Source: an uncultured Devosia sp.
Lineage (GTDB): Bacteria > Pseudomonadota > Alphaproteobacteria > Rhizobiales > Devosiaceae
Length of the DNA stretch: 64,000 nt
Assembly: GCF_946479885.1 (NCBI RefSeq)
Contig: NZ_CAMLHM010000014.1
Span: forward strand, 1 to 64,000
Direction of reading: 5' to 3'
The translations under genes were made by a program, and so were the position numbers. Each line of letters starts with the position of its first letter. Position 1 is the first letter of the stretch. Shown here piece after piece: positions 1 to 9,025 of the stretch. The notes under the pieces are model-generated. The model saw nothing but the letters and a program-made list of their open reading frames with translations. It was not told where the DNA came from and did no database searches.

Positions 1-1511
1 TCGACATGTTCTGCTACCGCCGCTTCGGCCATAACGAAGGCGACGAGCCCAGCTTCACCCAGCCGCTGATGTATTCCAAGATCCGCGCGCACAAGTCGAC
101 GCTGGAGCTGTATGCGGAAAAGCTGATTGCCCAGGGTCACCTGACGGCCGCAGAAATCGAAAAGATGAAGGCCGACTGGCGCGCCAAGCTCGAAGGCGAG
201 TTCGAGGCGGGGCAGGACTATCGCCCCAACAAGGCCGACTGGCTCGATGGTGCCTGGAAGGACTTCAAGCCGGCCGAGCAGGAAGGCCCGCGCCGCGGCG
301 AGACCGGCGTCGAGATCGAACGCCTGACCAAGATCGGTACGGCGCTGACACGCATCCCTGATGACTTCAACGTCCACAAGACGGTCAAGCGCTTCATGGA
401 CAACCGTCTGGCGGCGATCGAGTCGGGCGAGGGTATCGACTGGGCGACCGCCGAGGCACTGGCTTTCGGTACGCTGGTGACCGACGGTCACCCGGTGCGC
501 CTCAGCGGCCAGGACGTCGAACGCGGCACGTTCAGCCAGCGCCATTCGGTGCTCAATGACCAGTTGGTCGACAACAAGAGCTATACCCCGCTCAACAATC
601 TCGACCCGGAGCAGAGCCGCTACGAGGTCATTAACTCGATGCTGTCGGAAGAGGCCGTGCTCGGCTTCGAATACGGCTACTCGCTGGCGGAGCCCAAGGC
701 GCTGACCATCTGGGAAGCCCAGTTCGGTGACTTCGTGAACGGCGCGCAGGTGGTGATCGACCAGTTCATCTCCTCGGGCGAGCGCAAGTGGTTCCGCATG
801 TCGGGCCTCGTGATGCTGTTGCCGCATGGCTATGAAGGCCAGGGCCCGGAGCATTCCTCCGCACGTCCCGAGCGGTTCCTGCAGCTTTGCGCCGAAGACA
901 ATATGCAGGTCGCCAACTGCACCACGCCGGCCAACTACTTCCACGCCCTGCGCCGCCAGGTGACCCGCGACTTCCGCAAGCCGCTGATCCTGATGACGCC
1001 CAAGAGCCTGCTGCGCCACAAGCGCGCCGTCTCTGGCCTGGCCGAAATGGGTCCGGATTCCTGCTTCCATCGCCTGCTTTGGGACGATGCCGAGGCACCG
1101 GGCGCACCCAAGACCACGATCAAGCTGGCGGCCGACGACAAGATCCGTCGCGTCGTGCTGTGCACGGGCAAGGTCTATTACGATCTGCTCGAGGATCGCG
1201 AGAAGCGCGGCATCAACGATGTGTACCTGCTGCGCATCGAGCAGCTCTATCCGTTCCCGGCCAAGGCGCTGCTGGACGAATTGAGCCGCTTCAAGAATGC
1301 CGAGATCATCTGGTGCCAGGAAGAGCCCAAGAATATGGGTGCCTGGGCCTTCATTCAGCCTTATGTTGAATGGGTATTCGACCAGATGGGCCGGAACGGT
1401 CAGCGCGTGCGCTATACCGGCCGCCCGGCATCCGCCTCCACGGCGACCGGTCTGATGCGCACCCATCTGGCCCAACTGCAAGCCTTCCTCGACGAAGCCT
1501 TCGCCAACTAA
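1..1511 (+). CDS. sucA: 2-oxoglutarate dehydrogenase E1 component (C-terminal part)
   Basis: The 3' part (about 500 residues) of the thiamine-diphosphate E1 subunit of the 2-oxoglutarate dehydrogenase complex, which decarboxylates 2-oxoglutarate and passes succinyl to the E2 lipoyl arm in the TCA cycle. The reading frame is already open at base 3, so the gene starts before the window. Visible family signatures are [17 protein letters not shown] at the beginning (the Mg/ThDP-binding half of E1o), the transketolase-like pyrimidine-binding region ([33 protein letters not shown]) and the C-terminal [10 protein letters not shown] motif. It is followed after 11 bases by sucB on the same strand, the usual operon order. 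Nothing looks damaged. Confidence is very high because of the motifs and the neighbour. Confidence 0.97.
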   Translation, partial: DMFCYRRFGHNEGDEPSFTQPLMYSKIRAHKSTLELYAEKLIAQGHLTAAEIEKMKADWRAKLEGEFEAGQDYRPNKADWLDGAWKDFKPAEQEGPRRGETGVEIERLTKIGTALTRIPDDFNVHKTVKRFMDNRLAAIESGEGIDWATAEALAFGTLVTDGHPVRLSGQDVERGTFSQRHSVLNDQLVDNKSYTPLNNLDPEQSRYEVINSMLSEEAVLGFEYGYSLAEPKALTIWEAQFGDFVNGAQVVIDQFISSGERKWFRMSGLVMLLPHGYEGQGPEHSSARPERFLQLCAEDNMQVANCTTPANYFHALRRQVTRDFRKPLILMTPKSLLRHKRAVSGLAEMGPDSCFHRLLWDDAEAPGAPKTTIKLAADDKIRRVVLCTGKVYYDLLEDREKRGINDVYLLRIEQLYPFPAKALLDELSRFKNAEIIWCQEEPKNMGAWAFIQPYVEWVFDQMGRNGQRVRYTGRPASASTATGLMRTHLAQLQAFLDEAFAN

Positions 1512-1522
1512 AGGACAAGACA

Positions 1523-2839
1523 ATGTCGACTGAAATCCGCGTCCCGACGCTGGGCGAAAGCGTTACCGAAGCCACTATCGGCCAGTGGTTCAAGAAGGTG
1601 GGCGACACCGTCGCCGCCGACGAACCCATCGTCGAACTCGAGACCGACAAGGTGACCATCGAAGTGCCGGCGCCTGCCGCCGGCGTGCTCGAGGCGATCG
1701 CTGCCGAAGCCGGCGCCACCGTCGATGTGGGTGCGCTGCTCGGTGCCATTGGTGGCGCTGGTGCGGCCACGTCCGCTCCCGCTGCGGCCCCGGCTCCGGC
1801 CAAGACCGAAGTGCCCGCCGCCAATGCGGCTGGCCCCGAGCCGATCAAGCCAGCTGGCACGACCATGCCCCCGGCCCCTTCGGCGCAGAAGCTGATCAAC
1901 GAGAGCGGCCTCAACGGTGGCGACATCGACGGGTCGGGCAAGCGTGGCCAGGTGCTCAAGGAAGACGTGCTCGCCGCGCTCGCCAAGCCCGCTGCTCCCG
2001 CCGGCGCCCCCGCCCCGGCAGTTGCCGAAGCCCCAGCCGTGGCTCAGGCCGCGCCCGCTTCGGCTCCCGCCGCCGCCAAGCCGGCTGAAGCGCCCAAGGC
2101 TCCCGCCGCGCCACGTGCGCCGGTTTCGGCCGACGATGCGAGCCGCGAAGAGCGGGTCAAGATGACCCGACTGCGCCAGACCATTGCCCGCCGCCTCAAG
2201 GATGCGCAGAATACCGCCGCCATGCTCACCACCTTCAACGAGGTGGACATGAAGCCGGTGATGGACCTGCGCAATTCCTACAAGGAGCTGTTCGAGAAGA
2301 AGCATGGCGTCAAGCTGGGCTTCATGGGCTTCTTCACCAAGGCCGTGGTCCACGCGCTCAAGGAAATCCCGGCCGTCAATGCCGAGATCGACGGCGATGA
2401 CCTGGTCTACAAGCAGTATGCCCATATCGGCGTGGCTGTTGGCACCGACAAGGGCCTGGTGGTCCCGGTTGTGCGCAATGCCGACCAGATGTCGATTGCC
2501 GAGATCGAGAAGTCGATCAACACCCTGGGCAAGAAGGCCCGTGACGGGCAGCTGTCGATGGCCGACATGCAGGGCGGCACCTTCACCATCTCCAATGGTG
2601 GTGTCTACGGCTCGCTGATGTCGACGCCGATCCTCAATGCACCGCAGTCCGGTATCCTGGGCATGCACAAGATCCAGGAACGCCCGGTCGCTGTCGGTGG
2701 CCAGGTGGTGATCCGTCCGATGATGTATCTGGCGCTGAGCTACGATCACCGGATTGTGGACGGCAAGGAAGCGGTGACCTTCCTCGTTCGCGTCAAGGAA
2801 AGCCTCGAGGCGCCGGAACGTTTGGTGCTTGACCTCTGA
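1523..2839 (+). CDS. sucB: Dihydrolipoyllysine-residue succinyltransferase (2-OGDH E2)
   Basis: 438-residue E2 core of the 2-oxoglutarate dehydrogenase complex; it moves the succinyl group from lipoamide to CoA. The N-terminal lipoyl domain carries the lipoylated lysine in [12 protein letters not shown] (about residue 43). Ala/Pro-rich linkers flank a peripheral subunit-binding domain (about 120-155), and the C-terminal acyltransferase domain ends with the catalytic motif [14 protein letters not shown] start at ATG 1523 because a lipoyl domain begins at once ([12 protein letters not shown]). An AAGGACA ribosome site lies just upstream, inside the stop region of sucA; the longer open frame from 1370 overlaps sucA and encodes nothing family-like. 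A strong terminator follows. Confidence 0.97.
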   Translation: MSTEIRVPTLGESVTEATIGQWFKKVGDTVAADEPIVELETDKVTIEVPAPAAGVLEAIAAEAGATVDVGALLGAIGGAGAATSAPAAAPAPAKTEVPAANAAGPEPIKPAGTTMPPAPSAQKLINESGLNGGDIDGSGKRGQVLKEDVLAALAKPAAPAGAPAPAVAEAPAVAQAAPASAPAAAKPAEAPKAPAAPRAPVSADDASREERVKMTRLRQTIARRLKDAQNTAAMLTTFNEVDMKPVMDLRNSYKELFEKKHGVKLGFMGFFTKAVVHALKEIPAVNAEIDGDDLVYKQYAHIGVAVGTDKGLVVPVVRNADQMSIAEIEKSINTLGKKARDGQLSMADMQGGTFTISNGGVYGSLMSTPILNAPQSGILGMHKIQERPVAVGGQVVIRPMMYLALSYDHRIVDGKEAVTFLVRVKESLEAPERLVLDL

Positions 2840-2861
2840 TTGTTGCTAGATCGGTAAATAT

Positions 2862-3320
2862 TCAGGGGCCCGCTTCGGCGGGCCCTTTGTTTTTTGGCAG
2901 TGGAGCGAGGCCGCTCAGAAGGGGCGTGCGGCAAAGGGCCAGATAGCAGAACAGGTAGGCCGGGACCAGGCAGGCGAGATACAATGAGACACCTAGCAGT
3001 ATGGCGAGAATGGGCGGCATGTTGTCTGGATACTTCGGTTCGTAATTGGCAGACGCAATGGACATCACCCCGGCGGCTGTCAGTACCAGGACAGTTATGA
3101 TGGCTATGCCATCCGACAGTGGCTGGCGCCTGCCGCGCCACGCCAGAGCCGCTAGCAGGATCGAGGTGATGAGGGCGACGGCGCAGAAGAGCAGTACCTG
3201 CAGCGCATAGAAGACGAAGTCCCCGGTCGGACCCAATAGGCTGACATATCCCCAGCCTATTGCCGCAGCCACCACGACCATCGACACGAACAATATTAGC
3301 CCCGAGCGCAGAATCGTCAT
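2862..3320 (-). CDS. Hypothetical four-helix inner-membrane protein
   Basis: A 152-residue protein I do not recognise. It has four hydrophobic stretches (about residues 3-25, 32-55, 68-88 and 100-130), so it is probably a small integral membrane protein. No catalytic motif is visible. ATG 3320 is chosen because GGAGG lies 5 bases ahead of it; in-frame starts further out (3332, 3374) lack such a site. Its C-terminus (PKNKGPAEAGP) is encoded across the sucAB terminator, so the true stop may be fixed by that structure, a common arrangement for convergent genes. It is convergent to sucB and divergent from the SDR gene at 3440. Function unknown. Confidence 0.7.
   Translation of the reverse strand: MTILRSGLILFVSMVVVAAAIGWGYVSLLGPTGDFVFYALQVLLFCAVALITSILLAALAWRGRRQPLSDGIAIITVLVLTAAGVMSIASANYEPKYPDNMPPILAILLGVSLYLACLVPAYLFCYLALCRTPLLSGLAPLPKNKGPAEAGP
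2866..2895 (+). terminator. Rho-independent terminator of sucAB
   Basis: An 8-bp perfect GC stem GGGCCCGC / GCGGGCCC (2866-2873 and 2878-2885) closes a TTCG tetraloop and is followed by TTTGTTTTTT. It lies 26 bases after the sucB stop. It also overlaps the 3' end of the opposite-strand gene 2862..3320, so the last residues of that protein are read through terminator sequence. Confidence 0.92.
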
Positions 3321-3439
3321 CGCAACCTCCATCAGCTCAGCACATGACCATGCCGCACCGCGCCGGGTAAACACTCGCAGTGTAGGCGGCGTTTGCGTTC
3401 TGTCCCTTGCCGGCTACAGTGGAGGTTAGGGAGGAAGTC

Positions 3440-4198
3440 ATGTCCGATAAGGTGTTGATTGTCACGGGCGGGTCGCGCGGCATCGGCGCGGCAACGGCCA
3501 GGCTCGCTGCCGAGCGTGGCTATGCGGTGGTGGTCAATTATGCCGCCAGTGCCGATGCGGCGCAGGCGGTTTGCGCCGATATCCACGCCCGGGGCGGCAC
3601 TGCTTCGGCGGTGCGCGGCGATGTTTCGCTGGAAGCCGATATCGACCACATCTTTGCCGCGGCGGACCGGATGGGCCCGCTGGTGGGGCTGGTCAATAAT
3701 GCCGGCGCAATCGATGTGGCGGCGCGGGTCGAGGCGTTCGACGTGGCGCGCCTTACTCGCATGTTCGCCGTCAATACGCTGGGCACCATCCTCTGTGCCG
3801 GACGCGCCGTCCGCCGAATGTCGACACTGCATGGCGGCAAGGGCGGCGCCATCGTCAACATCACCTCGGCTGCGGCCAAGCTGGGCGCGCCGGGGCACTA
3901 CGTCGATTATGCCGCGGCCAAAGGCGCGGTGGATAGCTTTACCGTCGGCCTGGCGCTGGAGGTTGCCGGCGAGGGCATCCGCGTCAATGGTGTGCGTCCG
4001 GGGATTATCGATACCGAGTTCCACGCGTCGGGCGGCGACCCGGGCCGGGCGGCGCGCATGGCTGGCGACTTGCCGATCCCGCGCGCCGGGACGGCGGATG
4101 AGGTGGCGCAGGCGATCCTGTGGCTGCTGTCGGATGAGGCGAGCTACACGACGGGTACCGTGATCGACGTGACCGGCGGCCGCGGTATCAGGCCCTAG
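3440..4198 (+). CDS. SDR-family NAD(P)-dependent oxidoreductase
   Basis: A 252-residue classical short-chain dehydrogenase/reductase, probably cytoplasmic. The Rossmann glycine motif TGGSRGIGAA is at about residues 9-18, the NNAG motif follows (VNNAGAI), and the catalytic Ser and YxxxK appear as NITSAA and YVDYAAAKGA. The C-terminal part has the typical IRVNGVRPGIIDTE and VTGG segments. ATG 3440 has AGGGAGGAAG directly upstream and starts right before the Rossmann strand, so it is preferred over 3407. Substrate cannot be deduced: the family is too broad and the neighbours are unrelated. The gene is divergent from 2862..3320 and apparently monocistronic. Confidence 0.9.
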   Translation: MSDKVLIVTGGSRGIGAATARLAAERGYAVVVNYAASADAAQAVCADIHARGGTASAVRGDVSLEADIDHIFAAADRMGPLVGLVNNAGAIDVAARVEAFDVARLTRMFAVNTLGTILCAGRAVRRMSTLHGGKGGAIVNITSAAAKLGAPGHYVDYAAAKGAVDSFTVGLALEVAGEGIRVNGVRPGIIDTEFHASGGDPGRAARMAGDLPIPRAGTADEVAQAILWLLSDEASYTTGTVIDVTGGRGIRP

Positions 4199-4274
4199 AA
4201 TTTGCCGCATTGGGGTGTGAAGAGCGGGCATAGGCGGGCTTTCACCGGCTTGTTATGTGGCGCTGCGGCCAATG

Positions 4275-4289
4275 CTAACAGTCTGTTAA
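4275..4289 (+). promoter_or_regulatory. CtrA-like box (CTAA-N7-TTAA)
   Basis: CTAA, seven bases, TTAA matches the alphaproteobacterial CtrA consensus TTAA-N7-TTAA at 7 of 8 fixed positions. It is also an odd palindrome (TAACAG T CTGTTA). It lies about 60 bases before the secreted-protein gene at 4347, where a CtrA-activated promoter could sit. One mismatch and a single site make this tentative. Confidence 0.35.
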
Positions 4290-4346
4290 CGTCAATGGTC
4301 CAGATGCGGTGGGCTGCCAACGCGATGGTTCGGAGTAAAAGGCCTT

Positions 4347-4793
4347 TTGCGACCCCTGATCCTTACGGCCGTCATTTGGCTTCATGTCCTGCTTCCCGCT
4401 TCCGCACAGGACGTCTCCGATGCCGAATTGATCGGCGAGCTGATGGCGTTTCATGGCTCACAAGCCATCGTTTCGGCGATGACAACCCATTGCTACGAAA
4501 CCACGGGGCTCGATCCGGCCTACCAGGCGGCCAATGACAATTGGTACTTGCGCAACATCGGCTTCCTCGATCTGGCCGATCGGGTCATCGCCCGGCTGGG
4601 CGGCGGTGTCGCCGGCGAACAGCAGGCCGCCGAGACCTATGGCGGTAGCCAGATCATGAGTGCCTATAACCAGGCCGAGGACAAGGACGCGTTCTGCCGG
4701 GGTTTTCTCGAGCAGGTCGATGGCGGCGCGCTCGATATAGACAAGCAATTGCCCGACGCGCTGGCCAAGGCCCAAGATATCGCCGCGCAGTAG
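4347..4793 (+). CDS. Hypothetical exported protein
   Basis: A 148-residue protein with a clear Sec signal peptide: positive start, hydrophobic core (LILTAVIWLHVLLP) and an ASA-QD cleavage site near residue 21. The mature part is acidic and helical in character, with only two cysteines (TTHCYET and DAFCRG) that could form one disulfide in the periplasm. The start is TTG at 4347, the only start that gives a complete signal peptide. No family recognised. It is followed after about 70 bases by another small exported protein, which suggests, but does not prove, a shared transcript. Confidence 0.75.
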   Translation: MRPLILTAVIWLHVLLPASAQDVSDAELIGELMAFHGSQAIVSAMTTHCYETTGLDPAYQAANDNWYLRNIGFLDLADRVIARLGGGVAGEQQAAETYGGSQIMSAYNQAEDKDAFCRGFLEQVDGGALDIDKQLPDALAKAQDIAAQ

Positions 4794-4865
4794 ACACCCC
4801 TAGGCATGGGTTGGTCCTCTTTTTCTCCGAGGCTAGTGTACCCTGGGGAACCTGCTGGGGGATAA

Positions 4866-5354
4866 ATGATGCTGCGACTGACTATTCTGGCCATTGTGCT
4901 TCTGGGCGGCAGCGCCCAGGCGGCCGAATGCACGATCAGCAATGCCCGCTATGAACATGACCAGGCAGCCTGGTGGCTGAGCTTCAAGCCGGTGCCCAAG
5001 TTCAGCGCACCCAACCAAACGGCCGCCTTCATCATCGAGATGCCCAATTCGGACGTGGTGCTGGAGGGCGCTGTCCACCGACCCAACGGCTTTGGCTCGC
5101 CGCTCTGGTCGATCAGCGGTCCTTGCTCGGAAGACAGCACAGAGAGTTGCACCTTCGTCGAGGGCAATCCGGCCGCCTATGGCAATTATGGCGGCAAGGT
5201 CGGCTGGTTCGACGATGCGCTTGGCGCGAAGGCGCCTGATCAACTCATCCTGCCGCAGCTGGCGGTGAGCCTCTGGTATTCGATGTATCGCGAGAATGAG
5301 TTCGTTGCGGACATGAATGAAGGCGACGTGTTCACGCTCACAGGCTGCGACTGA
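4866..5354 (+). CDS. Hypothetical exported protein with paired cysteines
   Basis: A 162-residue protein with a signal peptide (LTILAIVLLGGSAQAAEC, cleavage after AQA). Four cysteines remain in the mature part: one at its N-terminus, two in GPCSEDSTESC and one at the extreme C-terminus (TGCD). This suggests a disulfide-stabilised periplasmic domain. Two consecutive ATG codons (4866, 4869) follow a GGGGG purine tract; either may start translation. I do not recognise the family. A hairpin-forming repeat begins immediately after its TGA stop. Confidence 0.75.
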   Translation: MMLRLTILAIVLLGGSAQAAECTISNARYEHDQAAWWLSFKPVPKFSAPNQTAAFIIEMPNSDVVLEGAVHRPNGFGSPLWSISGPCSEDSTESCTFVEGNPAAYGNYGGKVGWFDDALGAKAPDQLILPQLAVSLWYSMYRENEFVADMNEGDVFTLTGCD

Positions 5355-5459
5355 CGGGAATCTCCGTTTCCCTCCATGACGGACTTCGATAAACAGAGAT
5401 TCCCGATTTCCTTCGTGTGGCGCGCAAAGCGACGCCGCGTGCGGGAATGACTCCGTGGG
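5355..5459. repeat. Intergenic repeat-like element with inverted arms
   Basis: Arms CGGGAATCTCCGTTT (5355-5369) and AAACAGAGATTCCCG (5391-5405) pair at 14 of 15 positions around a 21-base loop. They are followed by GC-rich sequence ending in CGGGAATGACTCCGTGGGA. The CGGGAATGAC phrase is typical of dispersed intergenic repeats in this group. Only one copy is in the window, so the repeat status is inferred. It fills the gap between an exported-protein gene and the LysE gene and could end transcription of the former, though no T-run follows. Confidence 0.5.
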
Positions 5460-5468
5460 ATGGAACAA

Positions 5469-6101
5469 ATGGATTTTCCCTGGCTCGAATTTGCGGCCCT
5501 CATGCTGGCCTTCGGCATCAACGCGGTCATTCCCGGCGCCGATTTCGCCATGGTGCTGCGCCAATCGATCGCGCATGGCCGCCGTGCGGCGCTGTTCACC
5601 TCGGCCGGTATCGCCACCTCGATCCTGGTCCATGGCAGCTATACGCTGCTGGGCATCGGCGTCATCGTCGGGCAGTCGCTGCTGGCCTTCAACATCATCA
5701 AATGGGTCGGCGCGGCCTACCTGGTCTGGCTGGCCATTCAGGCCCTGCGCAGCCCGGCGCCAAAGCCGCCGGCCGAGGGTGACCTTGCTTCGGCTCGATC
5801 AGGCGATTTCGCCGCCTTCGCGCTGGGTTTCCTGACCAATCTGCTGAACCCGAAAGCCGTGCTGTTCTTCCTCGCGCTCTTTACCAGCCTGGTCTCCGCC
5901 CATACCGGTGGCGACATCAAGGTGATCTATGTGCTGTGCATGAGCGTCATGCTTTTTGCCTGGTTCGCTTTGGTCTCGGTTTTCTTTACGACAGCCTCGG
6001 TACGGCAGGGCTTTTTCCGTTTCGGCCGGTGGTTTAATCGGGTCACCGGCATTACATTCATCTTGCTGGCGGTGCGTGTCGCACTCGCCCAGCAGCACTA
6101 A
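5469..6101 (+). CDS. LysE/RhtB-family amino-acid exporter
   Basis: About 210 residues with five to six hydrophobic helices and the LysE/RhtB signature near the N-terminus (GINAVIPGADFAMVLRQS, where the family has a conserved PGP/PGA-type motif) plus GFLTNLLNPKAVLFFLALF in the second half. Members export amino acids such as lysine, threonine or homoserine lactones across the inner membrane; the substrate here is unknown. Two in-frame ATGs exist (5460, 5469). I prefer 5469 because a GGGA lies 8 bases upstream and 5460 is at the edge of the preceding repeat. lpdA follows after 18 bases, so the two may be cotranscribed. Confidence 0.9.
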   Translation: MDFPWLEFAALMLAFGINAVIPGADFAMVLRQSIAHGRRAALFTSAGIATSILVHGSYTLLGIGVIVGQSLLAFNIIKWVGAAYLVWLAIQALRSPAPKPPAEGDLASARSGDFAAFALGFLTNLLNPKAVLFFLALFTSLVSAHTGGDIKVIYVLCMSVMLFAWFALVSVFFTTASVRQGFFRFGRWFNRVTGITFILLAVRVALAQQH

Positions 6102-6119
6102 CCAGCTTCGGGGCATTAA

Positions 6120-7529
6120 ATGGCAGACGCGTTCGATCTCACCATCATCGGCTCGGGTCCGGGCGGCTATGTCGCGGCGATCCGCGCGGCACAGCTCGGG
6201 ATGAAGGTCGCGGTCGTCGAGAAGTGGGCCACGCTGGGCGGCACGTGCCTGAATATAGGCTGTATCCCGTCCAAGGCGCTGCTGCACGCCTCGGAACTGT
6301 TCGAAGAGGCCGGGCATGGCTTCAAGGCGCTGGGCATCGATATTCCGACGCCCGTGCTGAACCTGCCCGCGATGATGAACCACAAGACAGAGACGGTCGC
6401 GGCCAATGTCGGCGGCGTCGACTATCTGTTCAAGAAGAACAAGATCACCACCCTGCGCGGCATCGGCACCATCGTGTCGCCCGGCAAGGTGCTGGTGACG
6501 CCGCAGACCGGCGACGCCACGGAAATCGAGACCAAGAATATCGTCATCGCCACCGGCTCGGTGTCGGCCGGCCTGCCGGGCATCGAGATCGACGAGAAGC
6601 GGATCGTGACCTCGACTGGTGCGCTTGGTCTGGACAAGGTGCCGGGTAAGCTGCTCGTCATCGGCGCCGGCGTGATCGGGCTCGAGCTGGGTTCGGTCTG
6701 GGCGCGGCTGGGTGCGCAGGTGACTGTCGTCGAGTATCTCGACCGCATCCTGCCGGGCATGGACAGCGAAGTGGCGCGGCAGTTCCAGCGCATGCTGCAG
6801 AAGCAGGGCATGGAGTTCAAGCTCTCGAGCAAGGTCGCCGGCATCGACAAGCAGGACGACGGTTCGCTGAAGGTGCGGGTTGAGCCGGCCAAGGGCGGGG
6901 ATATGGAAATCCTCGATGCCGACGTGGCGCTGGTGGCGATCGGCCGCAAGCCATACACCGAAGGCCTTGGCCTCGACATCGTTGGCGTGGCGCTCGATGA
7001 GCGCGGCCGGGTGCGGGTCGATGCGCATTACAAGACCTCGGTCGACGGCATCTATGCCATCGGCGACGTGATTGCCGGCCCGATGCTGGCCCACAAGGCC
7101 GAGGACGAGGGCATTGCGGTGGCCGAAATCCTCAGCGGGCAGGCCGGACACGTCAACTACGCGGCCATTCCGGCGGTGGTTTATACCAATCCCGAGATCG
7201 CTTCGGTCGGCAAGACCGAGGATGAACTCAAGGCCGAAGGCACCGACTACAAGATCGGCAAGTTCCCCTTCACCGCAAATGGCCGCGCCAAGGCGATGCT
7301 GGCGACGCAGGGCTTCGTCAAGATCCTGGCCGATGTCGAAACCGACCGGGTGCTGGGCGCCCATATCGTGGGCAAGAATGCCGGCGAAATGATCCATGAG
7401 CTGGTCGTGCTGATGGAGTTTTCCGGCTCTGCCGAAGACCTGTCGCGCTCGACGCATGCCCATCCGACCCTGTCGGAAGCGGTGCGCGAAGCGGCCTTGT
7501 CGCTGGGCGACGGCGCGATCCATATCTGA
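6120..7529 (+). CDS. lpdA: Dihydrolipoyl dehydrogenase (E3)
   Basis: 469-residue FAD flavoprotein that re-oxidises dihydrolipoamide of 2-oxoacid dehydrogenase complexes with NAD+. It has the FAD-binding [17 protein letters not shown], the redox disulfide [17 protein letters not shown] (about residues 40-55), the NAD-binding [17 protein letters not shown], the second FAD motif IYAIGDV, and the C-terminal dimer-interface HAHPTLSE containing the catalytic His-Glu pair. Length and motifs are standard. It belongs functionally with sucAB but is separated from it by about 3.3 kb of unrelated genes, two of them on other transcripts. A strong terminator follows. Confidence 0.96.
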   Translation: MADAFDLTIIGSGPGGYVAAIRAAQLGMKVAVVEKWATLGGTCLNIGCIPSKALLHASELFEEAGHGFKALGIDIPTPVLNLPAMMNHKTETVAANVGGVDYLFKKNKITTLRGIGTIVSPGKVLVTPQTGDATEIETKNIVIATGSVSAGLPGIEIDEKRIVTSTGALGLDKVPGKLLVIGAGVIGLELGSVWARLGAQVTVVEYLDRILPGMDSEVARQFQRMLQKQGMEFKLSSKVAGIDKQDDGSLKVRVEPAKGGDMEILDADVALVAIGRKPYTEGLGLDIVGVALDERGRVRVDAHYKTSVDGIYAIGDVIAGPMLAHKAEDEGIAVAEILSGQAGHVNYAAIPAVVYTNPEIASVGKTEDELKAEGTDYKIGKFPFTANGRAKAMLATQGFVKILADVETDRVLGAHIVGKNAGEMIHELVVLMEFSGSAEDLSRSTHAHPTLSEAVREAALSLGDGAIHI

Positions 7530-7554
7530 GGACGACTAAACTCTCCGATCGAAG

Positions 7555-7582
7555 GGCCTCGGCAATGCCGGGGCCCTTTTTG
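7555..7582 (+). terminator. Rho-independent terminator of lpdA
   Basis: Stem GGGCCTCGGC (7555-7564) / GCCGGGGCCC (7568-7577) with an AAT loop and a TTTTT tail, 26 bases after the lpdA stop. One G-T pair is in the stem; otherwise it is perfect. Confidence 0.9.
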
Positions 7583-7645
7583 CTGGGACGTGCGGAATGT
7601 GGTTTGGGGAGGGGACAAGCCTCGCGGCGCGATGGTGCAGTCGAC

Positions 7646-7777
7646 ACCCTCCCCCTTGCGGGGAGGGATCAAGGGTGGGGGATGTTTGGCCCGGATATCG
7701 GGGCTCTCGCCCCCCACCCTACCTTCGCTACGGCCTGACGGCCGAGCTGCGGTACCCTCCCCGCGAGGGGGAGGGTG
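7646..7777. repeat. GC-rich palindromic repeat, family A copy 1
   Basis: Outer units CCCTCCCCCTTGCGGGGAGGG and CCCTCCCCGCGAGGGGGAGGG are each self-complementary and also pair with each other; inner blocks AAGGGTGGGGG and CCCCCACCCT also pair. The same architecture recurs at seven to eight further places in the window. It occupies most of the gene-free stretch 7583-7989 between lpdA and dctP. The remainder of that stretch holds the operator-like palindrome and presumed promoter of the TRAP operon. Confidence 0.9.
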
Positions 7778-7802
7778 TGGCCCCACGCTTGGGTTCAGTC
7801 AT

Positions 7803-7833
7803 CATACAACATCCTGAGTTTTGTATGTTGACT
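7803..7833 (+). promoter_or_regulatory. Operator-like palindrome and -35-like hexamer before the TRAP operon
   Basis: CATACAA (7803-7809) and TTGTATG (7821-7827) form a perfect 7-bp inverted repeat spaced by 11 bases, directly followed by TTGACT (7828-7833), a good -35 hexamer. No strong -10 is seen at 17 bases. The site is about 160 bases before dctP. A likely ligand is the GntR-family regulator encoded at 10844 in the same operon; this is inference from position and symmetry. Confidence 0.55.
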
Positions 7834-7989
7834 TACCAGTTTGTCTTCCATACCAGTTTCAGCACCAGGTTTGTCCGGAGTCCAGAGGGCGCGGGCGGGC
7901 TTGAGCGATGGGCAGAACCTGTCGCGTGAAACGGCATCGGCAAACGGCGCGGAGGACGGGCCGGACCGGTGCACTTTGGGAGGACATCC

Positions 7990-8970
7990 ATGTTTCATCT
8001 GCCTAAACTGGCAGCGATGGCGCTCGTCGTTGCGACCCTGATGGTATCGACCGCCAGCGCCCAGACGGTGCTGCGCTCGTCCGACACCCATCCGGACGGC
8101 TATCCGACCGTTGAGGCGGTCAAGGCTTTCGGCGAGCTGCTGAAGGAAAAGACCGATGGCCGCTATTCGGTGGAAGTGTTCCACTCGGCACAGCTTGGCG
8201 AAGAGAAGGACACGATCGAACAAACCCAGTTCGGCGTGATCGACCTCAACCGCATTTCGATCGGCGCCTTCGGTACGCAGGTGCCGGAAGCCACCGTGAC
8301 CCAACTGCCCTACATCTTCCGCTCGGCCGACCATTTCCACGCCGTGCTCGATGGTCCGATCGGCGAAGAAATCCTGGCGGCGTTCGACAAGGTCGACGTA
8401 GTGGCGCTGGCCTTCTACGATGGCGGCGCCCGCTCGTTCTACAACAGCGAGAAGCCGATCAGCTCGCCTGCCGACATGGCCGGCATGAAGTTCCGCGTGA
8501 TGCAGTCGGACATCTTCGTGGACATGGTTGGTGCCCTGGGCGGCAACGCGACGCCGATGCCCTATGGCGAAGTCTATTCGGGTATCCAGACCGGCGTCAT
8601 CGACGGCGCGGAAAACAACTATCCGAGCTACGACACCGCCGGCCATGCCGAAGTCGCCAAGTTCTACTCGCTGGACGAGCACCTGATGGTGCCCGAGGTG
8701 CTGGTGATTTCCAAGATCGTCTGGGATGGCCTCACCCCCGAAGACCAGGCGCTGTTCCGCGAGGCGGCCAAGGAGTCGGTTGCCAAGCAGCGCGAGCTCT
8801 GGGCTGCCAAGGAGATCGAATCCAAGGCTGCCGTCGAAGCGCTGGGCGCCACGATCAACGAGGTCGACAAGGCCCCCTTCATCGAAGCGATGAAGCCGGT
8901 CTACGAAAAGTATGTCACCGATCCCGCGCTGAAGGATCTCGTAGCGCGTATCCAGGCCACCGAAGGCTAG
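7990..8970 (+). CDS. TRAP transporter solute-binding protein (DctP family)
   Basis: 326-residue periplasmic receptor of a tripartite ATP-independent transporter. It has a signal peptide (hydrophobic [18 protein letters not shown], cleavage before QTVLRSS). It then shows the DctP fold signatures: [18 protein letters not shown], the substrate-carboxylate-binding region around [13 protein letters not shown] with its conserved Arg, and the [23 protein letters not shown] hinge. ATG 7990 is chosen because GGGAGGA lies ahead and the signal peptide starts there. It heads an operon with the DctQ and DctM membrane subunits and the kdu/kdgF genes, so a hexuronate-type acid sugar is the likely substrate (inference). 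A stable stem-loop lies directly after its stop. Confidence 0.93.
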   Translation: MFHLPKLAAMALVVATLMVSTASAQTVLRSSDTHPDGYPTVEAVKAFGELLKEKTDGRYSVEVFHSAQLGEEKDTIEQTQFGVIDLNRISIGAFGTQVPEATVTQLPYIFRSADHFHAVLDGPIGEEILAAFDKVDVVALAFYDGGARSFYNSEKPISSPADMAGMKFRVMQSDIFVDMVGALGGNATPMPYGEVYSGIQTGVIDGAENNYPSYDTAGHAEVAKFYSLDEHLMVPEVLVISKIVWDGLTPEDQALFREAAKESVAKQRELWAAKEIESKAAVEALGATINEVDKAPFIEAMKPVYEKYVTDPALKDLVARIQATEG

Positions 8971-8978
8971 TCAAACCC

Positions 8979-9001
8979 GGGCCGGTGCACCGCACCGGCC
9001 C
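8979..9001 (+). other. Intercistronic stem-loop after the TRAP binding-protein gene
   Basis: GGGCCGGTGC / GCACCGGCCC, a perfect 10-bp stem with an ACC loop (8979-8988, 8992-9001), without a long T-run (ATTCTTG follows). Such stem-loops after a binding-protein gene usually protect the upstream mRNA 3' end or attenuate transcription, giving more receptor than permease. Confidence 0.75.
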
Positions 9002-9025
9002 ATTCTTGCCGACCGGGAGGCCGCG

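Noticed and set aside
1508..2749. 413-codon minus-strand frame over sucB
   Set aside because: Mirror of the E2 gene; composition is repetitive Gly/Arg/His and no family fits.
5799..7523. Open frame of 574 codons on the minus strand opposite lpdA
   Set aside because: lpdA carries all catalytic motifs; the opposite frame is a codon-bias shadow rich in His, Arg and Asp with no recognisable domain.
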